Notes under the pieces: model-generated | What the model was told of the DNA's origin: nothing | Database searches by the model: none | What the model saw: the letters and a program-made list of their open reading frames with translations, nothing else | Source of the DNA: Clostridia bacterium | GTDB lineage: Bacteria > Bacillota > Clostridia > Oscillospirales > Acutalibacteraceae | Direction of reading: 5' to 3' | DNA length: 35,504 nt | Assembly (NCBI GenBank): GCA_017631955.1 | Contig: JAGBSJ010000002.1 | Location: 1 to 35,504, forward strand | Translations under genes and position numbers: made by a program | In this document: positions 23,507 to 31,651 of the stretch, piece by piece | How positions within the stretch are numbered: position 1 is the stretch's first letter | How the letters are laid out: each line of letters starts with the position of its first letter

Positions 23507-24043
23507 TTATTTTAAGGCATCATAAGTGCCAAGAATCATACACTCTTTTTTATCGTCTTCTAATCGTTGCAACGCTTTTTCTCTTGCTCTTTTTGCATTT
23601 TTAATTCTCTTGATTGTGGTATATGCAAATATAAAGCTCAACGCTGGCAAAATCATAAGTGCCGCCGCGCTTACACCGCCACTTAATCTCAAAAGTGGCT
23701 CTATTCCAACATTGTGACAGACAGTATTTATAGCAACTGTCAAAACATAAAGCAAAACAACAATCAAAATATACAATGGAATATATTTTTTTGCATCGCG
23801 AATTTCTTGTTTTGTATTTTCTTCGATTTTTATAACGCTTTTGTTATACATTGAACGAGTCAGCACAATATGGTCTGTGTTGGGCGTTAACTCGCCGTGA
23901 TGAACTGCATCAAAATATTCACGACCTAAAGGTTTTTCTTCTTCAAAAATAACATTCTGGTCAAACATTCTATTCGCAAGATGAGAAATATCTTCTTTTT
24001 CTCCAGTAGATTCAAGTGAATCTACTCTTAATTTTTCATCCAT
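23507..24043 (-). CDS. Two-TM paralogue family, member 1
   Basis: 178-aa membrane protein of unknown function. N-terminal soluble region begins MDEKLRVDSLESTGEKEDIS and contains RMFDQN. A helical stretch with an LTR motif follows (LTRSMYNKSVIKIEENTKQE). Two hydrophobic segments come next (YIPLYILIVVLLYVLTVAI; VSAAALMILPALSFIFAY). A charged coiled tail ends in ECMILGTYDALK. The same N-terminus and tail recur in the next gene, and the tail in the third. I chose the ATG at 24043, with AGGTGAG upstream and 4 nt after the previous stop; a longer reading from 24064 would overlap that gene. It is the last gene of the malic-enzyme unit. No family name can be given from sight. Confidence 0.7.
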   Translation of the reverse strand: MDEKLRVDSLESTGEKEDISHLANRMFDQNVIFEEEKPLGREYFDAVHHGELTPNTDHIVLTRSMYNKSVIKIEENTKQEIRDAKKYIPLYILIVVLLYVLTVAINTVCHNVGIEPLLRLSGGVSAAALMILPALSFIFAYTTIKRIKNAKRAREKALQRLEDDKKECMILGTYDALK

Positions 24044-24047
24044 TCGC

Positions 24048-24653
24048 TCACCTGCTTGCATCATAAAGTCCTAAAAGCATTTGTTCGCGTTTGTTTTCTT
24101 CAATAATTTCAAGTGCTCTTTCTCGTTTCTTTTTGTATTGTTTAATGTTCTTAATTGTGCTATACACAAAAACGCCAAACACCGTTACATTTATAACAAG
24201 TACCATCCAACCTATTCCAAAGAACAATCCGCCCATAGCCCAATAGGCACGAACAAATTTTTTCTCTACGAACTCATTAAAAGATAGCTCATATACTTCC
24301 TCATACTTGTCAAAGCTATCTGCTGAAAGTCCAAAAGAAATAATAGCAAATATTACCAATACCAAGAAAATTGCCGTTACAACAACAATTTTTTTCTTTT
24401 CGTCTTTTATGCTTTTAGTGAATCTCTGCTCAACCTTTTCTCGCATTTCATAATGCTTTGTTCTTGTAAGACGGACTTCCTTGTTAAGAAAGTCCATACT
24501 TTCGCCAAAAATGTCATACAGATAATCTCGATTCATAGTTTCGCCTTTGTCAAAAGTTGCTGTGTTTTGGTCAAACATTGAATTGGGAATATGCGAAATG
24601 TCTTCTTTGTCTCCAGTTGTTTCGAGTATATCTACTCTTAATTTTTCGTCCAT
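24048..24653 (-). CDS. Two-TM paralogue family, member 2
   Basis: 201-aa paralogue of member 1. Its first 30 residues are nearly the same (MDEKLRVDILETTGDKEDIS, then NSMFDQN). An LTR-type helix (LTRTKHYEMREKVEQRF) precedes the first membrane helix (VVVTAIFLVLVIFAIISFGL). About 30 residues of acidic extracytoplasmic loop (DKYEEVYELSFNEFVEKKF) are followed by a second helix (GGLFFGIGWMVLVINVTVFG). The charged tail ends with QMLLGLYDASR. The larger loop between the two helices is the main difference from member 1. It starts 7 nt after the member 3 stop, with AGGTAG before the ATG. Both ends are probably cytoplasmic. Confidence 0.7.
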   Translation of the reverse strand: MDEKLRVDILETTGDKEDISHIPNSMFDQNTATFDKGETMNRDYLYDIFGESMDFLNKEVRLTRTKHYEMREKVEQRFTKSIKDEKKKIVVVTAIFLVLVIFAIISFGLSADSFDKYEEVYELSFNEFVEKKFVRAYWAMGGLFFGIGWMVLVINVTVFGVFVYSTIKNIKQYKKKRERALEIIEENKREQMLLGLYDASR

Positions 24654-24660
24654 AAACTAC

Positions 24661-25062
24661 CTATTTTTCAGCATCATAAGTGCCAAAATCCATACAAATC
24701 TTTTTTCTGTTTTCTAAATCATCAAGGCGCTCTTGCTCTTTCTTTTTTATCTGTTTCGTGCGAATTATAAGACTTCCTAAAGGAAATGAGAGGACACAAG
24801 GCGCCGACAACATAATTACAGCTAATGTTCTTTCGCGATAATTGATAAAGGGGTCATCTAAAATAATGGGAATTAAAACAATCACCATTACAATTTCAAC
24901 TATTACATTCACAATCGAAAGAGCAAGAAAAAACGGAAATGTCTTTTTTATTCTCGCCTTTTCTTCATCAAAATATGTTGTAATATCGTGATATTCGGCA
25001 ATATATTCACTGCGAGTCATTGTGGGGAGTCCGCTATTGTTTGAATAAAGTCCATTACTCAT
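24661..25062 (-). CDS. Two-TM paralogue family, member 3 (short form)
   Basis: 133-aa member lacking the DEKLRVD N-terminus but keeping the rest: a helix after MTR (MTRSEYIAEYHDITTYFDEE), two hydrophobic segments (FFLALSIVNVIVEIVMVIVL; LAVIMLSAPCVLSFPLGSLI), and a charged tail QERLDDLENRKKICMDFGTY ending DAEK. Its ATG overlaps the malic-enzyme stop (ATGA), so its translation is coupled to that enzyme. It is the first of the three paralogues in the transcript. Function unknown; a membrane complex made of the three is possible. Confidence 0.7.
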   Translation of the reverse strand: MSNGLYSNNSGLPTMTRSEYIAEYHDITTYFDEEKARIKKTFPFFLALSIVNVIVEIVMVIVLIPIILDDPFINYRERTLAVIMLSAPCVLSFPLGSLIIRTKQIKKKEQERLDDLENRKKICMDFGTYDAEK

Positions 25063-26231
25063 ATTCTTGCCACTCCGCTTTTTTCTGCTGCTTTTGCTAC
25101 TGCCTTCGCAACAGTTGTGCCTACACGCTCGTCAAATGCTTTCGGCAAAATATAATCTTCATTTAAGTCGTCATCAGAGACAAGCGATGCAATCGCCTCA
25201 GCGGCGGCAAGCTTCATATCTTCGTTAATGTCACTTGCTCTGCAATCAAGTGTGCCACGGAAAATACCAGGGAATGCAAGCACATTGTTAATTTGATTTG
25301 GGTAGTCGCTTCTACCTGTGCCAACAACTTTAGCCCCTGCATTTTTTGCTTTTTCAGGCATAATTTCAGGCACAGGATTTGCCATTGGAAACACAACAGC
25401 ATTTTCCGCCATTGATTTAATCATTTCTTCTGTAACAATGTTCGGTCCAGAAACACCAATAAAAATATCTGCCCCTTTAAGAGCATCTTTGAGTGTGCCT
25501 TTAAGGTTGTTTTTATTTGTTATTTCTGCCATTTGTGCTTGTGCAGGATTCATCCATTCTTCGCCAATACACAGGATTCCCATTTTGTCGCACATTATAA
25601 TGTTGCCTGCGCCCATTTTATGTATAAGTTTTGCAATTGCGATTCCCGCCGCACCTGCACCACTGAAAACTACAGTGCAATCTTCAATATTTTTATTCAC
25701 AACGCGAAGTGCATTTTTAACCGCTGCACCTACTACAACTGCGGTGCCGTGCTGGTCATCGTGAAATACAGGAATATCTAGTTTTTCTTTTAACTTTCTT
25801 TCGATTTCAAAGCATCGAGGAGCAGAAATATCTTCAAGATTTATTCCGCCAAAACTACCCGCAAGAAGTGAAATGCAATTTACAAATTCGTCAACATCTT
25901 TACTACGGACACAAAGAGGAATAGCATCAACTCCGCCGAATTCCTTGAAAAGTACACACTTACCCTCCATAACAGGCATACCTGCCTCAGGACCAATGTC
26001 CCCTAGTCCTAAAACCGCGGTGCCATCTGTTACAACCGCAACGGTATTCCAACGGCGAGTAAGCTCATAAGATTTATTTATGTCTTTCTGAATTTCAAGG
26101 CAAGGGGTAGCCACACCGGGAGTATAAGCCAACGATAGTGCTTCTTTATCGTTAACCTTTGCTCTTGCGGTAACTTCAATTTTTCCTTGCCACTCATAGT
26201 GGAGTTTCAAACTTTCTTTTGCGTAGTCCAT
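25059..26231 (-). CDS. Malic enzyme (short bacterial form)
   Basis: 390-aa oxidative decarboxylase turning malate into pyruvate and CO2 with reduction of NAD(P). Seen: the Tyr of LSLAYTPGVATPC, TDGTAVLGLGDIGPEAGMPV, the catalytic Lys in MEGKCVLFKEFGG, the metal-binding HDDQHGTA, the nucleotide loop FSGAGAAGIAIAKL, and FPMANPVPE. The length matches the single-domain bacterial type; there is no phosphotransacetylase domain as in MaeB. The start at 26231 has AGAGGCAAAG upstream. It heads the unit with the three two-TM paralogues, the first overlapping its stop. Cofactor preference cannot be told with certainty. Confidence 0.94.
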   Translation of the reverse strand: MDYAKESLKLHYEWQGKIEVTARAKVNDKEALSLAYTPGVATPCLEIQKDINKSYELTRRWNTVAVVTDGTAVLGLGDIGPEAGMPVMEGKCVLFKEFGGVDAIPLCVRSKDVDEFVNCISLLAGSFGGINLEDISAPRCFEIERKLKEKLDIPVFHDDQHGTAVVVGAAVKNALRVVNKNIEDCTVVFSGAGAAGIAIAKLIHKMGAGNIIMCDKMGILCIGEEWMNPAQAQMAEITNKNNLKGTLKDALKGADIFIGVSGPNIVTEEMIKSMAENAVVFPMANPVPEIMPEKAKNAGAKVVGTGRSDYPNQINNVLAFPGIFRGTLDCRASDINEDMKLAAAEAIASLVSDDDLNEDYILPKAFDERVGTTVAKAVAKAAEKSGVARI

Positions 26232-26261
26232 TTGCTTTGCCTCTTGTCTTTATATATCTAT

Positions 26262-26288
26262 GGCGGGAGTGTTTTTCTCCCGCCCTTT
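26262..26288. terminator. GC-rich hairpin between the small nuclease-like gene and malic enzyme
   Basis: 8-bp stem GGCGGGAG (26262-26269) with CTCCCGCC (26277-26284) and a 7-nt T-rich loop, 5 nt after the stop of the minus-strand gene 26290-26565. On the minus strand no U-tail follows (ATAGATATATA), so it may be an RNA-end protector or partial terminator instead. Confidence 0.5.
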
Positions 26289-26289
26289 T

Positions 26290-26565
26290 CTACTGTCGCT
26301 CAAAATACTCATCGTCAGCAATATAATATGTGCGAATAAAACCTTCTTCGGACACAAACACGATTTCACCTGTCTGAGATAGATAATAAACCTTATCGTT
26401 GTCGCCCTCGTCAGTTTCAACCTTCACTTTTACCTGCGAATTATTAATAACCGCATTTGCTTTGATAAGATATTCTTCTGCCGTTTCGCAACCCGTCGCC
26501 TCTTTATGCTCATAAAAATGACTCATAAGTTTTTCAGGAGTGCGAAAGGTTAATATTTTAGCCAT
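26290..26565 (-). CDS. Small protein resembling a stand-alone BECR-fold (barnase/EndoU/RelE-like) domain
   Basis: 91-aa protein. The N-terminal helix pair (EKLMSHFYEHKEATGCETAE, EYLIKANAVIN) followed by four strands (VKVKV, KVYYLSQTGEIVFVSEEGFI, RTYYIAD, EYF) resembles the 'HFxKHxxxxxxxSxEEYLxxA ... GxIxTxF' pattern of phage- and toxin-associated RNase domains of the BECR fold. His16, His20, Arg78 and Thr79 are the matching candidate active residues. There is no secretion leader and no obvious immunity or antitoxin gene. Its ATG overlaps the glpK stop by one base (TAATG), so it is translated with glycerol kinase. Assignment is by pattern only; it could be a non-catalytic relative. Confidence 0.45.
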   Translation of the reverse strand: MAKILTFRTPEKLMSHFYEHKEATGCETAEEYLIKANAVINNSQVKVKVETDEGDNDKVYYLSQTGEIVFVSEEGFIRTYYIADDEYFERQ

Positions 26566-28073
26566 TAGTGCTCAACCCAATCTCTTGAACGTTCAACAGC
26601 ACGAAGCCATCCACGATATCTCTTTTCGCGTTTTTCTATATCCATTTTTGGTTCGAAAACCTTATCTATTTCACGGATTTTTTCGATTTCTGCAGTATCT
26701 TTCCAGAAACCAACCGCAAGACCTGCAAGATAAGCCGCACCAATTGCAGTTGTTTCAACCATTTTTGGTCTGTTAACGTTTGTTCTAATCATATCCGACT
26801 GAATCTGCATCATAATATCACTTACAGATGCGCCACCGTCAACACGAAGTTCAGAAAGATTTATATCTGAATCTTGTTTCATTGCTTCAAGCAGGTCTGT
26901 CATCTGATATGCGATTGCCTCAAGAACACTTCGGCAGATATGAGCAGATGTTGCACCGCGAGTAAGGCCTACAATTGTGCCACGAGCATACATATCCCAG
27001 TAAGGTGCGCCAAGTCCTGTAAACGCAGGAACAAAATACACACCATTTGCATTAGGAACGCTTTCTGCCAACTCGTCACAACGACGTGCAGACGGAATTA
27101 ACTGCAAATCGTCGCGAAGCCACTTAATAACTGAGCCCGCATTGAAAGCAGAACCCTCAATAGCATAAGTAACCTTATCGCCGATACCCCAAGCAACACC
27201 TGTAACAAGATTATTCTTTGACTCAACGCGCTTATCGCCTGTATTCATAAGCAAGAAACATCCTGTGCCGTATGTATTCTTCGCCTGACCTTTTTCGAAA
27301 CAACCCTGACCGAAAAGTGCTGCGGGCTGGTCGCCGATTGCGCCTGAAATTGGTACGCCTGCCAACTCCTCAACACCCATAACGCTCTTTGCAACTGTAC
27401 CATAAACTTTACTTGATGGTACTGCTTCAGGCAACATAGCCATAGGAACACCGATTTTTTCGCAAAGATATTCGTCCCAACAAAGTTTATCAACATCAAA
27501 AAGCATTGTTCTTGAAGCGTTTGAGTAGTCAGTAATATGTACCGCACCGCCTGTTAAGTTCCAAATAAGCCATGTTTCAACTGTACCGAAAAGAAGTTGA
27601 CCTTGTTCTGCCAATTCTTTTGCACCATCAACATTTTCAAGAATCCACTTGATTTTTGTTGCAGAGAAATAAGCGTCAACAACAAGACCTGTATGGTCTT
27701 TAATGTGTTGTGTAAGTTCTGCATCTTCTTTGATTTTTTCACACATATCTGCAGTTCTTCTACACTGCCACACAATAGCATTATAAATGGGTTTACCTGT
27801 TGATTTGTCCCAAACTATTGTTGTTTCACGCTGATTTGTAATACCGATTGCGGCAATATCGTTAGCGTTTGCTTTGCTTTCTGCTAATACTTCCATAACA
27901 GATTGAAGTTGGGAGAAAAGAATTTCCATTGGATTGTGTTCAACCCAACCTGTGTGAGGGTAAATCTGTGTAAACTCGTGTTGTGCTTTGTAACAGATAT
28001 TACCTTTTTTATCAAAAAGAATTGCACGTGAACTTGTTGTTCCTTGGTCTAATGCCAATACATATTTTTTCAT
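26565..28073 (-). CDS. glpK: Glycerol kinase
   Basis: 502-aa FGGY-family kinase making sn-glycerol 3-phosphate from glycerol and ATP. YVLALDQGTTSSRAILFD is the N-terminal phosphate-binding motif. TNQRETTIVWDKSTGKPIYN and QCRRTADMC are substrate-site blocks typical of GlpK. GAIGDQPAALFGQGCFEKGQ holds the catalytic Asp. ELRVDGGASVSDIMMQIQSD is the second ATP loop. Length is normal. I chose the ATG at 28073, preceded by GAGGTG at 7 nt. It follows the GH20 gene by 25 nt in one unit and is coupled to the small nuclease-like gene. No glpF, glpD or glpP is in the window. Confidence 0.97.
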   Translation of the reverse strand: MKKYVLALDQGTTSSRAILFDKKGNICYKAQHEFTQIYPHTGWVEHNPMEILFSQLQSVMEVLAESKANANDIAAIGITNQRETTIVWDKSTGKPIYNAIVWQCRRTADMCEKIKEDAELTQHIKDHTGLVVDAYFSATKIKWILENVDGAKELAEQGQLLFGTVETWLIWNLTGGAVHITDYSNASRTMLFDVDKLCWDEYLCEKIGVPMAMLPEAVPSSKVYGTVAKSVMGVEELAGVPISGAIGDQPAALFGQGCFEKGQAKNTYGTGCFLLMNTGDKRVESKNNLVTGVAWGIGDKVTYAIEGSAFNAGSVIKWLRDDLQLIPSARRCDELAESVPNANGVYFVPAFTGLGAPYWDMYARGTIVGLTRGATSAHICRSVLEAIAYQMTDLLEAMKQDSDINLSELRVDGGASVSDIMMQIQSDMIRTNVNRPKMVETTAIGAAYLAGLAVGFWKDTAEIEKIREIDKVFEPKMDIEKREKRYRGWLRAVERSRDWVEH

Positions 28074-28098
28074 TGTATAACACCTCAAAAAATTTTTA

Positions 28099-29688
28099 TT
28101 ATTTATTTAATCCCTTTTTTATTTTTTCAGCTTCTTTTATTGCTTTTTTATCATCTATCAGGTTGTGTAAACCTTCCCAATGGAATACACGACGCTTAAA
28201 CCAGATTGATGACGCGTGTTTATAAACAAATGACGGACACGCCTTTTTAATGGGTGCATAACCAACTTTATAAACATCAAGAAGTTTGAAATAATCACTT
28301 GATTTATGTAAAAATGTTGCGAAAGACCCATACCCTTTCTCTGCCCATGCATTTTCTGCCATCGCGCCAAGTCGTGGGAATGTAAGGAATTCAAGTCGTT
28401 TCATATTCGGCACATATTCTGTCCACATCTGTGCTTCTATTCCTAAAGTTTCTTCATCATTTTCAGTTAACGCTCCGTCATCTTCACAAACCATTTTAAG
28501 AGTGTTCCAACCATACGGAAAATCAAAATAATATGGGTAACAGTGTGTATTTATTAGCTTTCTTCCGCGTTTTATTTCGTTTTCAACCAATGCTTTATCG
28601 TCACCCATACCGCAAACTGTCCATGCAATATCAGGGCTTAAGTTTTCAGAGTTTTCTATTCTATCATAACTCCACATAACTGACGAAAATCCCTTTGATT
28701 TCAAATATTCATTAACCTTTCCCATAAAGAACATCTGCAAATCATCTTCATTTTTAAGTCCATTATCTTTAATGGCTTTCTGACAATGCGGACAATGTTT
28801 CCATCGCATTTTAACTGCCTCGTCGCCACCTATATGAATAATCTTATCAGGGAACAACTCCATTAACTCATCAAGCACATCAAAAACGAACTGATATGTT
28901 GACTCTTTACCCGCACAAAGAATATCATGCTTTACGCCCCAATGAGTAGCCACTTCTAAATCGCGGTCAAGACAAGAAAGATATGGGTAACAAGAAATAG
29001 CCGAAACACTGTGTCCCGGAATATCATATTCAGGAATTACCTTGATTTTTCTCTCGTGACAATAAGCGACAATTTCTTTCACATCGTCTTGTGTATAATA
29101 ACCACCGTGTGGCTTATGATTGAAATTTGTATGACTTCGCATTGAGCCCTTTTCAGTAAGTAAAGGGTATTTCTTGATTTCAACTCGCCAACCCTGGTCT
29201 TCTGTAAGATGCCAATGAAGTACATTGAGCTTGTGAAGTGCCATAAGGTCAACGATACGCTTGATTTCATCAACTGTATAAAAATATCTGCCACAGTCAA
29301 GCATATAACCACGATAAGAAAAACGCGGGTAGTCAACTATTTCTGTATATGGAATTTTACCATCTGTCTGCAAAAGCAATTGTTTAAGAGTCTGCAACCC
29401 ATAAAACAAGCCCGACTCTGTTTTTGCAGTAATAAAAACTCGCCTGTTTTCACATTTAAGAGTGTAGCCCTCTTCTTGCTCGACAGAATCGTCAAGTTTC
29501 AAAATAATTGACCTTTCTTCGCCTGTATCTTCATGCACACGAACTTTTTTGTTGAATTTTTTTCGTACAAATGAGATAAAATCGTCAGTAAAAGAAAAAG
29601 GTGAAATTGTTGTCCCTGCGTGAAGAGTAAAGCCCTTTTTATCTTTATTAAGAAGAATACTGACAGGTTGAGGTAATATGTTAAACAT
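28099..29688 (-). CDS. GH20 beta-N-acetylhexosaminidase
   Basis: 529-aa glycosidase removing terminal N-acetyl-glucosamine or -galactosamine. Residues 1-120 match the GH20 N-terminal domain; the barrel follows (RGYMLDCGRYFYTVDEIKRI, HWHLTEDQGWRVEIKKYP). The catalytic pair is Asp289-Glu290 in HIGGDEA, with substrate-assisted chemistry expected. There is no signal peptide, so it should work in the cytoplasm on imported oligosaccharides. I chose the ATG at 29688 because GGAGG is 8 nt upstream; a longer TTG reading starts inside that site. Promoter at 29722-29750. It is the first gene of the unit with glpK. Confidence 0.93.
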   Translation of the reverse strand: MFNILPQPVSILLNKDKKGFTLHAGTTISPFSFTDDFISFVRKKFNKKVRVHEDTGEERSIILKLDDSVEQEEGYTLKCENRRVFITAKTESGLFYGLQTLKQLLLQTDGKIPYTEIVDYPRFSYRGYMLDCGRYFYTVDEIKRIVDLMALHKLNVLHWHLTEDQGWRVEIKKYPLLTEKGSMRSHTNFNHKPHGGYYTQDDVKEIVAYCHERKIKVIPEYDIPGHSVSAISCYPYLSCLDRDLEVATHWGVKHDILCAGKESTYQFVFDVLDELMELFPDKIIHIGGDEAVKMRWKHCPHCQKAIKDNGLKNEDDLQMFFMGKVNEYLKSKGFSSVMWSYDRIENSENLSPDIAWTVCGMGDDKALVENEIKRGRKLINTHCYPYYFDFPYGWNTLKMVCEDDGALTENDEETLGIEAQMWTEYVPNMKRLEFLTFPRLGAMAENAWAEKGYGSFATFLHKSSDYFKLLDVYKVGYAPIKKACPSFVYKHASSIWFKRRVFHWEGLHNLIDDKKAIKEAEKIKKGLNK

Positions 29689-29721
29689 CCCATTTTCCTC
29701 CAAATATAATTATACAGATAT

Positions 29722-29750
29722 ATTTTATCACAAAAGAACTTCAACTACAA
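29722..29750 (-). promoter_or_regulatory. Promoter of the GH20-glpK unit
   Basis: Minus-strand TTGTAG (29750-29745), 17-bp spacer, TAAAAT (29727-29722) with an extended-10 TG. It is divergent from the SRP RNA promoter at 29774-29802. Confidence 0.68.
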
Positions 29751-29773
29751 TAAAAATAGTGTATATTTTCCTC

Positions 29774-29802
29774 TTGAAATTACTGCATATATATAGTATA
29801 AT
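29774..29802 (+). promoter_or_regulatory. Promoter of the SRP RNA and probably dnaX
   Basis: TTGAAA (29774-29779), 17-bp spacer, consensus TATAAT (29797-29802). Start expected near 29809-29811, just before the RNA's closing stem. Confidence 0.88.
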
Positions 29803-29809
29803 AATTTGA

Positions 29810-29965
29810 CTAGATAAGATGCCTTAATTCAGTCGTGTGCCGTGTGGGTCCTGTGCGGCGGGGCGCTGTGAACCATGTCAGGCGGGGAACCGAGCAGCAT
29901 TAAGCGGTTTGCACCGGGCGCCACAGTCTGCCTGCACGACACATGACTGAGTTAAGGCGTTTTTT
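29810..29965 (+). ncRNA. ffs: Signal recognition particle RNA
   Basis: RNA core of the signal recognition particle, which with Ffh targets membrane proteins. The conserved apical domain is present: ATGTCAGG on one side and GAACCGAGCAGC on the other of the asymmetric loop, closed by GGCGC.../...GGGCGCC. The ends pair over 14 positions (29821-29834 with 29945-29958), and this closing stem followed by T6 (29960-29965) doubles as the terminator. It looks like a small-to-medium form without a clear Alu domain. It lies directly before dnaX, the same order as scr-dnaX in Bacillus. Ends are predicted, not mapped. Confidence 0.92.
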
Positions 29966-29986
29966 AGCATAGGAGGAAATTTTTGT

Positions 29987-31648
29987 ATGTATCGTGCGTT
30001 TTATAGAAAATACAGACCGTCAACTTTCACTGATGTTGTTGGTCAACAGCACATTACAACCACACTTGAAAATGCCGTAAAAACAGGCAAAACAAGTCAC
30101 GCTTACCTTTTTACCGGTTCTCGTGGTACAGGTAAAACCTCTTGTGCAAAAATTCTTTCTAAAGCAGTTAACTGTTTAGAGCCACAAAATGGAAATCCTT
30201 GTAACGAATGTGAAATCTGTAAGGGTATTGACAACGGCTCTATTCTTGATATTATCGAAATCGACGCAGCTTCAAACAATGGTGTTGATAATATTCGTGA
30301 TTTGCGAGAAGAAGCAAATTTCACTCCCGCAAATGCAAAATATAGAGTTTACATTATTGACGAAGTTCACATGCTTTCAATCGGAGCATTTAACGCTCTT
30401 CTTAAAACTCTTGAAGAGCCACCTGCTCACGTAATCTTTATTCTTGCAACTACTGAAGTCCACAAATTGCCGTCAACTATTCTTTCACGTTGTCAGCGTT
30501 TTGATTTCAAGCGTATTCCACCTGAAGATATGGCGGTCCGCCTTAAAGAAGTTGCAAAAAAAGAAAACCTTAAACTCAGCGAGGATGGCGCTATGCTTAT
30601 TGCGCGTATTGCAGACGGTGCAATGCGAGATGCTCTTTCACTTCTTGACCGTTGTTCTTCTTATGAAGGAATTATTGACTCTGCCGCAGTTGCAAGTAGT
30701 GCAGGTCTTGCTGGTCGCGAATACATTTTTGAACTTTGTGATTGCATTATCAATAAAGACTCTGCAAATGCACTTAAGGTTATTGACAAGCTTTATAACG
30801 ATTCTTGCGATATGGAGCGTCTTATTACCGAACTTACAAGTCACTTCAGAAATCTTATGGTTTCAAAAGCCGTTAAGAATTTCGAAGATATGATTATCTG
30901 TTCACAAGGCGAAATCGAGATTATTCGTGAACAAAGTGCAAAAACAACTCTTGCAACTATTATGTCTTGCATCGATATTCTCACCGCATCTGCATCTACA
31001 ATGAAGCAAGGTGCAAACAGAAGAACAAGCGCGGAACTTTGCATTATTCGTCTTTGCACACCATCGCTTGATAGCGATATTAATGCACTTCTTCGCAGAA
31101 TCAGTGAACTTGAAACCGTTATCGCATCCGGCAATATTACAGTTACTCAACCTACCCCCGCGCCTGTAAAAGCAGAGCCAAAACCCGAGCCAAAACAAGA
31201 AGTTGAACCAATAAAAGAAGAAGTTAAAGAAACTCCAAAAACAACCGAGCCAGAAGCAAAAGAAGAAATTCCATTGCCTGAGCCACCTCCTGCACCTGTG
31301 CAAGAACCAACTCAACCACAGAATATGGGAACAGTCCCATTCGATAAATGGCCTGAAGTTACAGAAAAGCTCTTTGCAAAAGACCCAAGTCTTATTGCAA
31401 TGCTTACCGGCTCAACCGCTTTTATTCATCAGAATAAATTCTTATTGATGAAGGGCTCACCTGTGTTGGAACTTTACCTTAAAACAGGCGATTATTCAAA
31501 AGTTATAAGAGAAACTGTTGCAGAAGTAACAGGTAAATCATATACCCTTGGTGTTTATAACACCCCACAAGAAGAAAAACCGAACAACCCTCTTTCTGAC
31601 CTTATGGAAAAAGCAAGAAATATGGGTGTACAAGTTGAGGAGGAATAA
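29987..31648 (+). CDS. dnaX: DNA polymerase III subunits gamma/tau
   Basis: 553-aa clamp-loader ATPase. Walker A GSRGTGKTS (44-52); zinc module C63, C72, C75, C78; Walker B with IIDEVHML; sensor/arginine finger ILSRCQRFDF. Domain III lies around 230-360. A long Pro/Glu/Lys-rich linker (about 385-445) and a C-terminal domain follow. AGGAGG lies 11 nt before the ATG at 29987. Only about 20 nt separate it from the SRP RNA terminator, so it must rely on read-through or a promoter inside that RNA. It is followed by ybaB at 3 nt, the usual dnaX-ybaB-recR order. Confidence 0.97.
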   Translation: MYRAFYRKYRPSTFTDVVGQQHITTTLENAVKTGKTSHAYLFTGSRGTGKTSCAKILSKAVNCLEPQNGNPCNECEICKGIDNGSILDIIEIDAASNNGVDNIRDLREEANFTPANAKYRVYIIDEVHMLSIGAFNALLKTLEEPPAHVIFILATTEVHKLPSTILSRCQRFDFKRIPPEDMAVRLKEVAKKENLKLSEDGAMLIARIADGAMRDALSLLDRCSSYEGIIDSAAVASSAGLAGREYIFELCDCIINKDSANALKVIDKLYNDSCDMERLITELTSHFRNLMVSKAVKNFEDMIICSQGEIEIIREQSAKTTLATIMSCIDILTASASTMKQGANRRTSAELCIIRLCTPSLDSDINALLRRISELETVIASGNITVTQPTPAPVKAEPKPEPKQEVEPIKEEVKETPKTTEPEAKEEIPLPEPPPAPVQEPTQPQNMGTVPFDKWPEVTEKLFAKDPSLIAMLTGSTAFIHQNKFLLMKGSPVLELYLKTGDYSKVIRETVAEVTGKSYTLGVYNTPQEEKPNNPLSDLMEKARNMGVQVEEE

Positions 31649-31651
31649 TAA

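Noticed and set aside
30549-30570. A7 run in dnaX as a programmed frameshift site
   Set aside because: The run (GCAAAAAAAGAAAAC) lies near codon 190 inside the ATPase core, not at the gamma/tau boundary, and no downstream stem or useful -1 stop was evident.
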